Below, one piece after another: positions 1-6,565 of a DNA stretch of 12,977 nt. The notes below the pieces were generated by a model, which did no database searches, had not been told where the DNA came from, and saw only the letters and a list, made by a program, of their open reading frames with translations. This DNA comes from Campylobacteraceae bacterium (lineage in GTDB: Bacteria > Campylobacterota > Campylobacteria > Campylobacterales > Sulfurovaceae), in NCBI GenBank assembly GCA_027063325.1, contig JAMOSA010000139.1, positions 1 through 12,977 of the forward strand, written 5' to 3'. The translations under genes were made by a program, and so were the position numbers. Every line of letters starts with the position of its first letter. Positions within the stretch are counted from its first letter, which is position 1.

Positions 1-18
1 CTGTGTTTGTGGACGCGT

Positions 19-47
19 ATTATAGACAAATTTATCTCTATTGTCAA
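19..47 (-). promoter_or_regulatory. Consensus sigma70 promoter firing leftward out of the window
   Basis: Read on the minus strand, TTGACA (47-42) is followed by exactly 17 bases and then TATAAT (24-19): both hexamers match the sigma70 consensus at every position with ideal spacing. Upstream of the -35 (about 48-95) lie A- and T-tracts that resemble an UP element, and the bases just after the -10 are GC-rich (ACGCGTCC), like the discriminator of stringently controlled promoters. Transcription would start near position 12 and leave the window. Promoters this strong in Campylobacterota usually serve stable RNA or very highly expressed genes; the identity of the target is inference. Confidence 0.75.
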
Positions 48-111
48 GCTGTTTCCACTTTTTTTTTACACTTTTTCCAAAAAAGTTACTTTTTTCTCTA
101 TCTGGGCTATT

Positions 112-140
112 TGGGCTTACATTAATGTATAAGATATAAT
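112..140 (+). promoter_or_regulatory. Probable promoter of the RDD-MFS-mobA run
   Basis: TATAAT at 135-140 is a perfect -10 box preceded by a T/A-rich stretch. The -35 region (near 112-117, TGGGCT) matches the consensus poorly, which is common for sigma70 promoters in this phylum. It would give a leader of roughly 70 bases before the GTG start at 216. A second, weaker -10-like TATGAT lies at 184-189. Confidence 0.45.
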
Positions 141-215
141 TGATTATTTACAAGAGTAAAGTCAGTTATTTAGTCTATTTTGATATGATTACTCAAAAGT
201 TTAAAAGGATATTTT

Positions 216-719
216 GTGTCAAAACCTAGATTTCGCAAAGTTAAACAGGGCAAAGTAGATACTTCATATAAGCAAAAAGTAAAAGTTTCTGATAATTCTG
301 ATAATGCTATAAAAATACCAACAAAAAAAGATTTTTTCAAAGCATTTATAACAGATACTTTTATGCTTTTAATGCCAATTATGTATATAGTATTTTATCT
401 TGTAATGGGATCTCGTGAAGGTTTTGCAGAACACAAATTAGAAGGATGGATACTTATATTGATACCATACTATATAATAGTAATTATATTTTTGGCAAAA
501 GCATCACAGACTCCTGGAATGAGAGCTTATAACTTGGTATTGGTTGATAGTACAACATATAAAAAGCCTTCACTTATTCAGATAATATTTAGAGAATTTT
601 TTACATTTTTTGACTTTATACTGTTTGGTTGGATTTTGATGTTTTTTAGAAAAGATCACAAAATGCCTCATGAGTTACTATCTGGTACTATGTTAATAGT
701 AAAAGAGGAGAAAGAGTAG
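216..719 (+). CDS. RDD family membrane protein
   Basis: A 167-residue inner-membrane protein of the RDD family, whose members are mostly uncharacterised; some have been linked to ion transport. After a basic, hydrophilic N-terminus (about 1-38) there are three hydrophobic segments near 44-64, 77-95 and 123-144. Family landmarks are the first-helix Asp in FITDTFML (Asp47), the SQTPGMRAYNLVLVD stretch (97-111) and the C-terminal PHELLSGTMLIV (151-162). The signature residues are degenerate: the usual first Arg is not clearly present and the C-terminal Asp is Glu153. The GTG start is supported by AAAAGGA at 203-209 about six bases upstream. It heads a run with the MFS gene, which starts immediately after its stop. 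Function unknown. Confidence 0.85.
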   Translation: MSKPRFRKVKQGKVDTSYKQKVKVSDNSDNAIKIPTKKDFFKAFITDTFMLLMPIMYIVFYLVMGSREGFAEHKLEGWILILIPYYIIVIIFLAKASQTPGMRAYNLVLVDSTTYKKPSLIQIIFREFFTFFDFILFGWILMFFRKDHKMPHELLSGTMLIVKEEKE

Positions 720-1847
720 GTGAACTACAAAGCGGCATTTGCTATTGGTGCATTTTATCTATTCTATTTTGCACTTGTAGGTGTCTATATAATATTTTTA
801 CCAAAATCTCTTTATAGTAGCGGTTATAGTGCTACTGAAGTGGGTATTATATTTGCTTCAGCACCACTTATGAGATTTTTACTCCCTTTTATATTTAGAA
901 GGTATGGAGGATTAAATCACAAGACATACCATCTCTCACTGCTACTTACAACAGTTGCTACTTTACTGTTTTTTATAAGTGTTGATAATTTTTATATGTT
1001 TTTTTTGGTAAATCTTCTTTATGGAGCTTCTATGGGAATCATACTCCCTTTTATTGATACTATTGCTCTAAAAGTTATTACAAAAGAGCATTACGGAAAA
1101 GTCAGACTCTGGGGTTCTATTGGTTTTATGGGTATAGCTCTATGGCTTGGGAGCATGATACAATCATCTTCTCAAACACTCCTTTATATATTTATACTAG
1201 CAACTCTTACTTCTGTGTTTGGGTATATAGCAGGAGAGTATGACAACAATAGTATAATAGATAGTAGCACAACAGATAACAAGAGTTTATCTCTTTCTAA
1301 ATATTGGGCGTTTTGGCTCTCTGCACTATTGATGCAAGTAAGCTTTGGAGGTTTTTACAACTTCTTTACAATATATGAGACTGCACATGGAATATCTCTA
1401 CAGATGACAACATGGCTTTGGAGTTTTGGAGTTTTGTGTGAGATAGCTATGCTCTACTTTCAATCTCCTCTACTTAAAGGTAATCTACTTAGGCTTATTG
1501 AAATAGCAACATTTGCAGCAGTTATAAGATGGCTTATTTTATGGCTCTATCCAGACTCATTAACAATGGCATTTGTTGCACAATCTTTACATGCACTAAA
1601 TTTTGCACTCTATTATATAGCAAGTATTGCTTATGTATATGAGCTATATACCCAAAAAAAACTGGCTCAACAATTCTTTTTGGGTATATCATTTGGACTT
1701 GGAGGAAGTATAGGAGCAATCATTGCAGGTGAAATTTATGAATATGCACCAGATAAACTATTTTTGTCTCAAGCATTTATCGCCTTTGTAGCGTGGATAA
1801 TGATAAGGGTACATATAAAAAGGAGAGAGGGCTATGAGAGTAGATAA
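720..1847 (+). CDS. MFS transporter, HcaT/MFS_1-like family
   Basis: A 375-residue polytopic inner-membrane transporter of the major facilitator superfamily, closest in style to the HcaT (phenylpropionate permease-like) MFS_1_like group. Evidence is the N-terminal region with GYSATEVGIIFASAPLMRF (35-53), the family-typical YGKVRLWGSIGFMG (125-138) in the middle of the first half, and about ten to twelve hydrophobic segments along the whole length. The substrate cannot be read from sequence. The GTG start directly follows the TAG of the RDD gene and has AGGAG at 706-710, nine bases upstream. Its 3' end overlaps mobA by 14 bases, so translation of the two is probably coupled. Pairing with mobA could hint at a molybdenum or cofactor link, but that is guesswork; the family is not known for molybdate transport. 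Confidence 0.88.
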   Translation: MNYKAAFAIGAFYLFYFALVGVYIIFLPKSLYSSGYSATEVGIIFASAPLMRFLLPFIFRRYGGLNHKTYHLSLLLTTVATLLFFISVDNFYMFFLVNLLYGASMGIILPFIDTIALKVITKEHYGKVRLWGSIGFMGIALWLGSMIQSSSQTLLYIFILATLTSVFGYIAGEYDNNSIIDSSTTDNKSLSLSKYWAFWLSALLMQVSFGGFYNFFTIYETAHGISLQMTTWLWSFGVLCEIAMLYFQSPLLKGNLLRLIEIATFAAVIRWLILWLYPDSLTMAFVAQSLHALNFALYYIASIAYVYELYTQKKLAQQFFLGISFGLGGSIGAIIAGEIYEYAPDKLFLSQAFIAFVAWIMIRVHIKRREGYESR

Positions 1848-2397
1848 AGCAGTAGTTTTAGCAGGTGGCAAGAGTAGTAGAATGGGACAGGATAAAGCTC
1901 TCTTGCCATTTGGTGGGTACTCTTCATTGACTCAATATCAATACGAAAAATTATTAAAAATATTCAAAGAGGTATATATAAGCAGTAAAACTGATAAGTT
2001 TAGCTCCAAATTTCCTCTTATAATAGATAAGAGTAATATAAGTTCACCAATGGTGGCACTAAAGAGTATTTTTGAAGAGTTAAATTGTAACATATTTGTT
2101 ATAGGTGTAGATATGCCTTTGGTATCAAACCAAATAGTAACCACACTTATAGATGAGTTTGAGAATGGGAGCTTTGAGATAGTGTATGCCTCATCTTCAT
2201 TTGGTAAAGAGCCTCTTTGTGGAGTATATCACAAAAATGTACTACACAAAATAAAAGAACTCCTAAAGAGTGACATACACAAATTAAATACCCTTTTAGA
2301 CTCTTGCAGTACCAAAGAGATATACTTTGATACCAAAGAACCTTTTACAAATCTGAACTACTATAAAGAGTATCAAAGATTGCTAACTCTACACTAA
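1834..2397 (+). CDS. mobA: Molybdenum cofactor guanylyltransferase MobA
   Basis: MobA transfers GMP from GTP to molybdopterin-Mo to make the guanine dinucleotide cofactor used by periplasmic molybdoenzymes such as nitrate reductase and formate dehydrogenase. The 187-residue length fits the family (about 190-200). Visible motifs are the nucleotide-binding loop LAGGKSSRMGQDKALLPF (9-26), the metal-binding Asp in GVDMP (91-95), EPLCGVY (126-132) and the C-terminal FTNLN (171-175). It starts inside the MFS gene with AGGAG at 1821-1825 eight bases before ATG, so it is co-transcribed with it. The last nine bases overlap the end of the oppositely oriented purM. A paralogous MobA-like NTP transferase with another substrate is less likely given the full motif set. 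Confidence 0.92.
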   Translation: MRVDKAVVLAGGKSSRMGQDKALLPFGGYSSLTQYQYEKLLKIFKEVYISSKTDKFSSKFPLIIDKSNISSPMVALKSIFEELNCNIFVIGVDMPLVSNQIVTTLIDEFENGSFEIVYASSSFGKEPLCGVYHKNVLHKIKELLKSDIHKLNTLLDSCSTKEIYFDTKEPFTNLNYYKEYQRLLTLH

Positions 2398-3384
2398 AGT
2401 TACACTACCCTCACCTGCTACAACTTCACCTATAACATAACCATCAGTTACTTCAAGAATTGTATCTACATTTTCAGATTCTACTATCCATACCATACCT
2501 ACACCCATATTAAATGTTCTATACATCTCTTCTTGTTCCACATATTGAGATATAAATTCAAATATAGGTAACTGTTTAATCTTCTCAATTGATACAACTG
2601 CATTTGTATCATCTGGTAGCACTCTTGGAAGATTCTCTACTATACCTCCACCAGTAATATGAGCTAGTGCTACAATTTTATCCTTGCATCTTTTAAATTC
2701 TGGAACATATATGCGGGTAGGCTCAAGTAGCGTATCAATCAATCTCTTTCCATCAAACTCATCATCCAAACTCATCTCTAATCTCTCAAAAAAGAGTTTT
2801 CTAACAAGTGAATAACCATTTGAATGAATACCACTACTTGGTAGTGCTATCAAAATTTGACCAGGCTTTACCAAAGATACTCTATCCATTTGAGATCTCT
2901 CTGCAATACCTACTGCAAAACCTGCCAAATCAAAATCATTTTCACTGTACATTCCAGGCATCTCGGCAGTCTCTCCGCCAATCAATGCACACTCTGCTCT
3001 CTTGCATCCTTTGGCAATTCCAGATACTACACTCTTAGCTTCTGAGGGAACCAATTTACCTGTAGCATAATAATCCAAAAAAAACATTGGTGTACCAAAA
3101 TTACATATCAAATCATTTACGCACATTGCTACCAAATCTATCCCAACAGTATCTAGCTTTTTACTCTCAATAGCCAACTTCAACTTGGTACCTACCCCAT
3201 CTGTGGCTGAGAGAATTACAGGCTCTTTATAACCACTGGGCAGAGCATAAGCACCTGCAAATGAACCTATACCACCTATGACATTATCATCAAATGTAGA
3301 TTTAATATCACTTTTAATTGCCTCTACAAAATCATTTCCTGCATCTATATCCACACCTGCATCTTTATAACTGACTTTTTCCAT
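2389..3384 (-). CDS. purM: Phosphoribosylformylglycinamidine cyclo-ligase (AIR synthetase)
   Basis: PurM closes the imidazole ring in purine synthesis, converting FGAM plus ATP to aminoimidazole ribonucleotide in the cytoplasm. The 331-residue protein has the normal family length. Motifs in order are GGIGSFAG (37-44), the ATP/metal site TDGVGTK (61-67), MCVNDL (87-92), GGETAEMPGMY (136-146), PSSGIHSNGYSLV (182-194), LEPTRIYV (220-227) and ITGGGIVENLPR (243-254). The ATG start has AGGAG at 3394-3390, overlapping the stop of the upstream DUF2892-like gene eight bases away, so both are on one transcript. It overlaps mobA tail to tail by nine bases, leaving no room for a terminator between them. 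Confidence 0.97.
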   Translation of the reverse strand: MEKVSYKDAGVDIDAGNDFVEAIKSDIKSTFDDNVIGGIGSFAGAYALPSGYKEPVILSATDGVGTKLKLAIESKKLDTVGIDLVAMCVNDLICNFGTPMFFLDYYATGKLVPSEAKSVVSGIAKGCKRAECALIGGETAEMPGMYSENDFDLAGFAVGIAERSQMDRVSLVKPGQILIALPSSGIHSNGYSLVRKLFFERLEMSLDDEFDGKRLIDTLLEPTRIYVPEFKRCKDKIVALAHITGGGIVENLPRVLPDDTNAVVSIEKIKQLPIFEFISQYVEQEEMYRTFNMGVGMVWIVESENVDTILEVTDGYVIGEVVAGEGSVTLV

Positions 3385-3392
3385 TATTTCTC

Positions 3393-3614
3393 CTAATCAT
3401 CTTTACATGGAGGTAAAAATCCTCTAAGCACCATAAGTGATGGGCAGAATCTTGTAAAACCACCAATTAATAACATAATAATAAGTACAAGTTGTACTAA
3501 AAAAGCTATCTGAAGTCCTCCACTCTCTGGTTCAGTAATACCTGTTGCTGCTACCCCCATAACCATACCAAGTATTATGGCTATTACAACTCTTTGCATT
3601 CTCTCAGCACACAT
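3393..3614 (-). CDS. Small DUF2892-like inner membrane protein
   Basis: A 73-residue protein with two hydrophobic segments, about 8-24 and 34-52, followed by a conserved-looking GGFTRFCPSLMVL stretch (52-64). The arrangement of two helices with a Cys-Pro pair right after the second resembles the DUF2892 (YgaP C-terminal-like) family; a second cysteine sits near the C-terminus in PPCKDD. The function is unknown; in other proteins this module accompanies rhodanese domains. The start at 3614 is favoured over Met6 because GAAGGA lies seven to eight bases upstream. The gene ends eight bases before purM. The family call is moderate, the gene call good. Confidence 0.7.
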   Translation of the reverse strand: MCAERMQRVVIAIILGMVMGVAATGITEPESGGLQIAFLVQLVLIIMLLIGGFTRFCPSLMVLRGFLPPCKDD

Positions 3615-3642
3615 CTATATGTCCTTCATTAAAAGTTGCATA

Positions 3643-3648
3643 ATTATA
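3643..3648 (-). promoter_or_regulatory. -10 box upstream of the DUF2892-like gene and purM
   Basis: On the minus strand TTTGATATAATTATG contains a perfect TATAAT (3648-3643) in the 40-base gap between the thiamine-binding gene and the DUF2892-like gene. There is no good -35. It would give a leader of about 20 bases containing the Shine-Dalgarno sequence. It suggests that purM can be transcribed separately from the gene before it. Confidence 0.4.
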
Positions 3649-3654
3649 TCAAAG

Positions 3655-3969
3655 CTACCCATTAAGCTTCCTGCCTAATTTCTGCTCTACTGAATGCTTC
3701 TTTTTATGTAATCTACCAAGTTCACCATCTCTATAATCGATCTTTATTACACTATATACTCTACTTGAATCCTGCTTTAGTACCATATATGCATCATCAA
3801 TAACTTTAAATATCTCTTGCAAAGTATTAGCCTCTATAATAGTTCCCATCGGTGTAAGTTGATAATCAAGACCGCTTTTATCTATAATATCCAAAGCTTT
3901 GGCTACATATTTGCTTTTGGATTCTGTTTTATCTGTAGGGAATATAGCAAACTCTACAAGTACAGACAT
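3655..3969 (-). CDS. MTH1187 family thiamine-binding protein (COG0011)
   Basis: A 104-residue cytoplasmic protein of the MTH1187/YkoF-like family, small ferredoxin-fold proteins that bind thiamine or its pyrimidine moiety and may act as carriers or sensors. Family features are the first strand SVLVEFAIFPTDK (2-14), YVAKALDIIDKSGLDYQLTP (21-40), the MGTIIEA core (41-47) and the RVYSVIKIDYRDGE strand (70-83). An in-frame ATG ten codons further upstream (3999) exists, but the homologous region begins at the ATG at 3969, which has AAGGAG at ideal distance, so the shorter form is chosen. It lies 40 bases upstream of the DUF2892-like gene in the same direction. Confidence 0.85.
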   Translation of the reverse strand: MSVLVEFAIFPTDKTESKSKYVAKALDIIDKSGLDYQLTPMGTIIEANTLQEIFKVIDDAYMVLKQDSSRVYSVIKIDYRDGELGRLHKKKHSVEQKLGRKLNG

Positions 3970-3974
3970 AAAAA

Positions 3975-3980
3975 CTCCTT
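3975..3980 (-). promoter_or_regulatory. Shine-Dalgarno site fixing the thiamine-binding protein start
   Basis: AAGGAG on the minus strand lies five bases before the ATG at 3969. It sits inside the would-be coding region of the longer form starting at 3999, which argues that the shorter 104-residue form is the real one. Confidence 0.75.
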
Positions 3981-3988
3981 TTTGTATG

Positions 3989-3994
3989 ATTATA
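3989..3994 (-). promoter_or_regulatory. -10 box for the thiamine-binding protein gene
   Basis: Minus-strand TATAAT (3994-3989) lies 20 bases before the ATG at 3969; a transcript starting about seven bases downstream of the box would carry the AAGGAG. A TTGATA about 15 bases upstream is a poorly spaced -35 candidate. It also overlaps the ATG at 3999, further arguing against the longer protein. Confidence 0.5.
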
Positions 3995-4062
3995 CCCAAG
4001 ATATAGTTATATCAAATCTATGTTAAACTATATAGAGTTTTAAAACAGTTTCAAGGATATTT

Positions 4063-5292
4063 GTGAAAAGAGATTTAATCATAATTGGTGGTGGAGCAGC
4101 AGGACTTGTTAGTGGGATTATTGCAAGTAGAGGTGGCAAATCTGTAGTTATATTAGAAAAGGGTAAAAAAGTAGCCAAGAAACTTTATGCCAGTGGTAAT
4201 GGGAAGTGCAATATTGGTAATGCCAAAGTAGATAAAGATAACTATTTTTGTAATGACAAAGAGTTCATAGATACTATCTTAACAAATGTAAAACTTGAAA
4301 ATATATATCAATTTTTTCACTCAATAGGTCTGGAGATTATAAAAGGTGATAATGACAATAGACTTTTTCCAATGGCAAAAAGTGCATCTGTTGTGGTTGA
4401 ATTACTACTGTGTGAACTCAAAAGATATAATGTAACAATTGAATATGAACAAAATATTATATCTTTTAAAAAATCCAAACAAAGATATGAAGTAATAACT
4501 GATACCAAAAAATATATATCAAAACATCTAATTATTGCTACAGGTTCACCAGCTTCACCAAATCTTGGTGGAAATAGCAATATGCTAAATATTCTACTTG
4601 ATATGGGATATGATATAACTCCACCACTACCTGCACTTGTACCTCTTAAGAGTAGTTTCAAATGGTTAAAGAGTCTTGCTGGTTTAAAGATAGATGCAAA
4701 ATCTACTGCATATATAGATGGAGTTGAGAGTATATCAATAAGGGGTGATTTACTCTTTACAGAGTATGGAGTAAGTGGACTTGCAATACTGGATATAAGC
4801 TTATATATAACAAAAGCTCTATCAGAATACAGTTATATAAAGCTATCTATAGACTTATTACCAAACTATTCAAAAAAACAACTATTTAATATACTTCAAA
4901 ACCGTATAGACAAAAACAGAAACTTAACTATAGATATATGGCTCAAAGGAGTTCTACATCCAAAGTTGGCAAATGTAATATCACACCTTGTCTCAAAAGA
5001 GGTCTTAAATGAATCTAACCTAAATAGAAAACTTCTAAATAGAATTGTATATCAAATAAAACATTTTGATATTGATATAGAAGATACTAGAGGTTTTAAA
5101 TATGCAGAAGTTGCAATTGGAGGTATAAAAACATATCAAATAGATCCAAAAAATATGGAGTCTAAAATAGATAAAGATCTATACTTTTGTGGTGAAATAG
5201 TTGATATTACAGGAAAAAGAGGTGGCTATAACCTGCACTTTGCATGGTGTAGTGCAATAGTTGCAAGTAGCCACATAGCAAAAAAGTGTTAA
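4063..5292 (+). CDS. BaiN/HI0933-family NAD(P)/FAD-dependent oxidoreductase
   Basis: A 409-residue cytoplasmic flavoprotein of the HI0933/YhiN/BaiN family (TIGR00275 type). The N-terminal Rossmann motif is IIGGGAAGL (7-15), followed by the family hallmark SGNGKCNIGN (44-53), the LIIATGSPASP segment in the middle, PALVPL, GDLLFTEYGVSG, and the C-terminal FAD-binding YFCGEIVDITGKRGGYNL (374-391). Length is normal. The usual second Gly of the ATGG motif is Ser, a mild divergence. Most members have no proven reaction; one (BaiN) was assigned to bile-acid metabolism, which need not apply here. The GTG start has AAGGA at 4053-4057, five bases upstream. It stands alone, divergent from the thiamine-binding gene. 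TATAGT at 4002-4007 or TATATA at 4029-4034 could be its -10; neither is convincing. Confidence 0.9.
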   Translation: MKRDLIIIGGGAAGLVSGIIASRGGKSVVILEKGKKVAKKLYASGNGKCNIGNAKVDKDNYFCNDKEFIDTILTNVKLENIYQFFHSIGLEIIKGDNDNRLFPMAKSASVVVELLLCELKRYNVTIEYEQNIISFKKSKQRYEVITDTKKYISKHLIIATGSPASPNLGGNSNMLNILLDMGYDITPPLPALVPLKSSFKWLKSLAGLKIDAKSTAYIDGVESISIRGDLLFTEYGVSGLAILDISLYITKALSEYSYIKLSIDLLPNYSKKQLFNILQNRIDKNRNLTIDIWLKGVLHPKLANVISHLVSKEVLNESNLNRKLLNRIVYQIKHFDIDIEDTRGFKYAEVAIGGIKTYQIDPKNMESKIDKDLYFCGEIVDITGKRGGYNLHFAWCSAIVASSHIAKKC

Positions 5293-5302
5293 CTTTTTTT
5301 TA
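5281..5302. terminator. Bidirectional AT-rich terminator between convergent genes
   Basis: AAAAAAGT (5281-5288), a four-base loop GTTA and ACTTTTTT (5293-5300) form a perfect 8-bp inverted repeat followed by more T. The stop codon of the flavoprotein gene lies in the loop. Read on either strand the right arm is a T-tract, so it could end both the flavoprotein transcript and the long cco transcript coming from the right. The stem has only one G-C pair, so the structure is weak. Confidence 0.45.
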
Positions 5303-5318
5303 CATCTATATTACTTTA

Positions 5319-5867
5319 TTACTTTTTGTAGTATGCCTCAGTATCTTTAAAACCTACTGCTTTATCTTTTGATGCTCTTACCCTCAAAATATATCTACCC
5401 TCACTCTTTAGTACCAGATTATCTATCTGATAGTAGTTACCATTTAATTTCACATTCTCAAATAATTGATCTTCTGTTTGAGTATGAGGTCTAGTAAGAA
5501 GCAAAGTTACATTCATATCCTCTACAATATTACCATCTTTATCTGTAATTTTATACTTGATACTGTTTATACTTGATAAAGCTACAATATCACCAATTTT
5601 TCTTTTTAGAAACTTTGGTTTAAAATCTGATAGATTCATATCTACAAGCTCAATATTATATCTACTATCAAAGAGTTTTTGAGCCTCTTTTATATCATTG
5701 GCATCTTTGTCTGCTGTTTGATACTTCATCATATACTCATTAGATTCATATACAGGCATCTTAATAGCAGATTTTACCGTCCAAAACCCCAGAGTAATAC
5801 CGATAAATACAAACCCAAGTATCATCCAAGGCCAATATTTACCTCTATCATCATTTTGATTTTCCAT
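5319..5867 (-). CDS. FixH family protein, last gene of the cco block
   Basis: A 182-residue protein with a short cytoplasmic N-terminus, one transmembrane helix near 12-32 (YWPWMILGFVFIG start) and a periplasmic domain. The C-terminal half shows the FixH pattern: LLLTRPHTQTED (122-133) followed by SEGRYILRVRA (155-165). FixH/CcoH proteins are needed for stable assembly of cbb3 oxidase, and this position behind ccoNOQP fits. The insert between the helix and the beta domain (about 40-95) is longer than I expect for the family. It starts 17 bases inside the end of the TPM-like gene with GAGGA six to seven bases before ATG, indicating translational coupling. No ccoG, ccoI or ccoS lies next to it here. 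Confidence 0.8.
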   Translation of the reverse strand: MENQNDDRGKYWPWMILGFVFIGITLGFWTVKSAIKMPVYESNEYMMKYQTADKDANDIKEAQKLFDSRYNIELVDMNLSDFKPKFLKRKIGDIVALSSINSIKYKITDKDGNIVEDMNVTLLLTRPHTQTEDQLFENVKLNGNYYQIDNLVLKSEGRYILRVRASKDKAVGFKDTEAYYKK

Positions 5868-6450
5868 TGCGTATCCTCATATAAATTGGTCGTCCAAAAT
5901 ATACCCAAAAAACCACAATAGAACCTAAATATACCAACCATGTAACCAAAGTCAAAAACCATCCACCCTCATCTTTGATGGTATTTGCCAATTTAATACC
6001 CTTTTTTGATGCTATCTCATCAGCAAGTTCGGAATATGCTTGAACTACTGCTACATCATACTTTGATTGCATACTGTTTGAATCTGCACTACTGACTATT
6101 CTGATAGCATAACTTTTTACTCTGTTAGGATCATAATAACTCTTGAGTGTATCATCTGATGCAATTAAACCTATTCTTTTACTGTTTGGGGCAAATATTA
6201 ATGCCACATATGGTTTGCTTATACTCTTTTCATACTTTAAGATATATTTATATAGATTTTCTCTGCCAAGATCATCATTTGTTGCAATTGCATATATATT
6301 AATACCTGTCTTTTGATATAACTCTTCACCAATCTTTTCTATAATTTGTGAAGCTTTTGGAGATATTATATGATCATTGATTAAATATTTTGCAGAGAGT
6401 GTAAAAGTAAAAAAGAGCATAAGCAAGGTAACCCTTGCTATATGCTTCAT
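5851..6450 (-). CDS. TPM-domain-like membrane-anchored periplasmic protein
   Basis: A 199-residue protein with an N-terminal signal sequence (MKHIARVTLLMLFFTFTLSA, 1-20), a periplasmic domain (about 21-160) and a C-terminal transmembrane helix near 163-186 followed by a basic tail. The domain start, with SPKASQIIEKIGEELYQKTG (30-49) and then INIYAIAT, alternating strand and helix, and a YVALIFAPNSKRIGLIAS segment (81-98) resembles the TPM domain (PF04536), known from envelope and photosystem-maintenance proteins. The biochemical function is unknown; its place inside the cco cluster suggests a role in oxidase assembly or quality control. The ATG is preceded by TAGGTTAG, which overlaps the end of the 33-residue gene five bases upstream. 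Family assignment is moderate. Confidence 0.72.
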   Translation of the reverse strand: MKHIARVTLLMLFFTFTLSAKYLINDHIISPKASQIIEKIGEELYQKTGINIYAIATNDDLGRENLYKYILKYEKSISKPYVALIFAPNSKRIGLIASDDTLKSYYDPNRVKSYAIRIVSSADSNSMQSKYDVAVVQAYSELADEIASKKGIKLANTIKDEGGWFLTLVTWLVYLGSIVVFWVYFGRPIYMRIRNGKSK

Positions 6451-6454
6451 ATAT

Positions 6455-6556
6455 CTAACCTACAAAAAGATGATTAGGCGTAAGTACTGACCAAAGAGTC
6501 AAAATTGCCAAACCAAGCATAAAAAAGCCCAATACTTTATCCATTATTTTAATCAT
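6455..6556 (-). CDS. 33-residue single-helix membrane peptide in the cco operon
   Basis: Between DUF4006 and the TPM-like gene the minus strand encodes a 33-residue peptide: ATG at 6556, TAG at 6457-6455. It begins MIKIMDKVLGFF, has one hydrophobic helix (about 9-25) and ends TPNHLFVG. An AGGGGG Shine-Dalgarno-like site (6567-6562) lies five bases before the ATG, directly over the stop of DUF4006; four bases separate its stop from the next start, and the ribosome site of that gene overlaps its last codons. This packing is what one expects of a real gene. By size and topology it recalls small cbb3 subunits such as CcoM of Pseudomonas, but I see no sequence proof of homology. An internal ATG at codon 5 is a less likely start. 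Confidence 0.7.
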   Translation of the reverse strand: MIKIMDKVLGFFMLGLAILTLWSVLTPNHLFVG

Positions 6557-6565
6557 TACTGCCCC

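Noticed and set aside
79..95. Palindrome AAAAAAGT-T-ACTTTTTT, similar to the terminator at 5281-5302
   Set aside because: The loop would be one base and no gene ends nearby on either strand; it fits better as part of the A/T tracts upstream of the leftward promoter.
3652..3672. AAGCT/AGCTT inverted repeat at the end of the thiamine-binding gene
   Set aside because: A five-base stem with an eight-base loop and no T-tract does not make a credible terminator.
3970..3999. N-terminal extension of the thiamine-binding protein from an ATG at 3999
   Set aside because: It contains the Shine-Dalgarno site and a -10 box of the shorter form, and the family-like sequence begins at the ATG at 3969.
4037..4046. 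Perfect 10-bp palindrome GTTTTAAAAC just before the flavoprotein gene, with CTATATAG nearby
   Set aside because: Short AT-rich palindromes are expected by chance in DNA of this composition, and nothing else supports an operator.
4317..4661. 114-codon minus-strand ORF inside the flavoprotein gene
   Set aside because: It lies wholly within a well-supported gene, has no ribosome site of note, and its translation resembles nothing recognisable; similar antisense ORFs in purM, ccoP, ccoN, ispA and tkt were dropped for the same reason.
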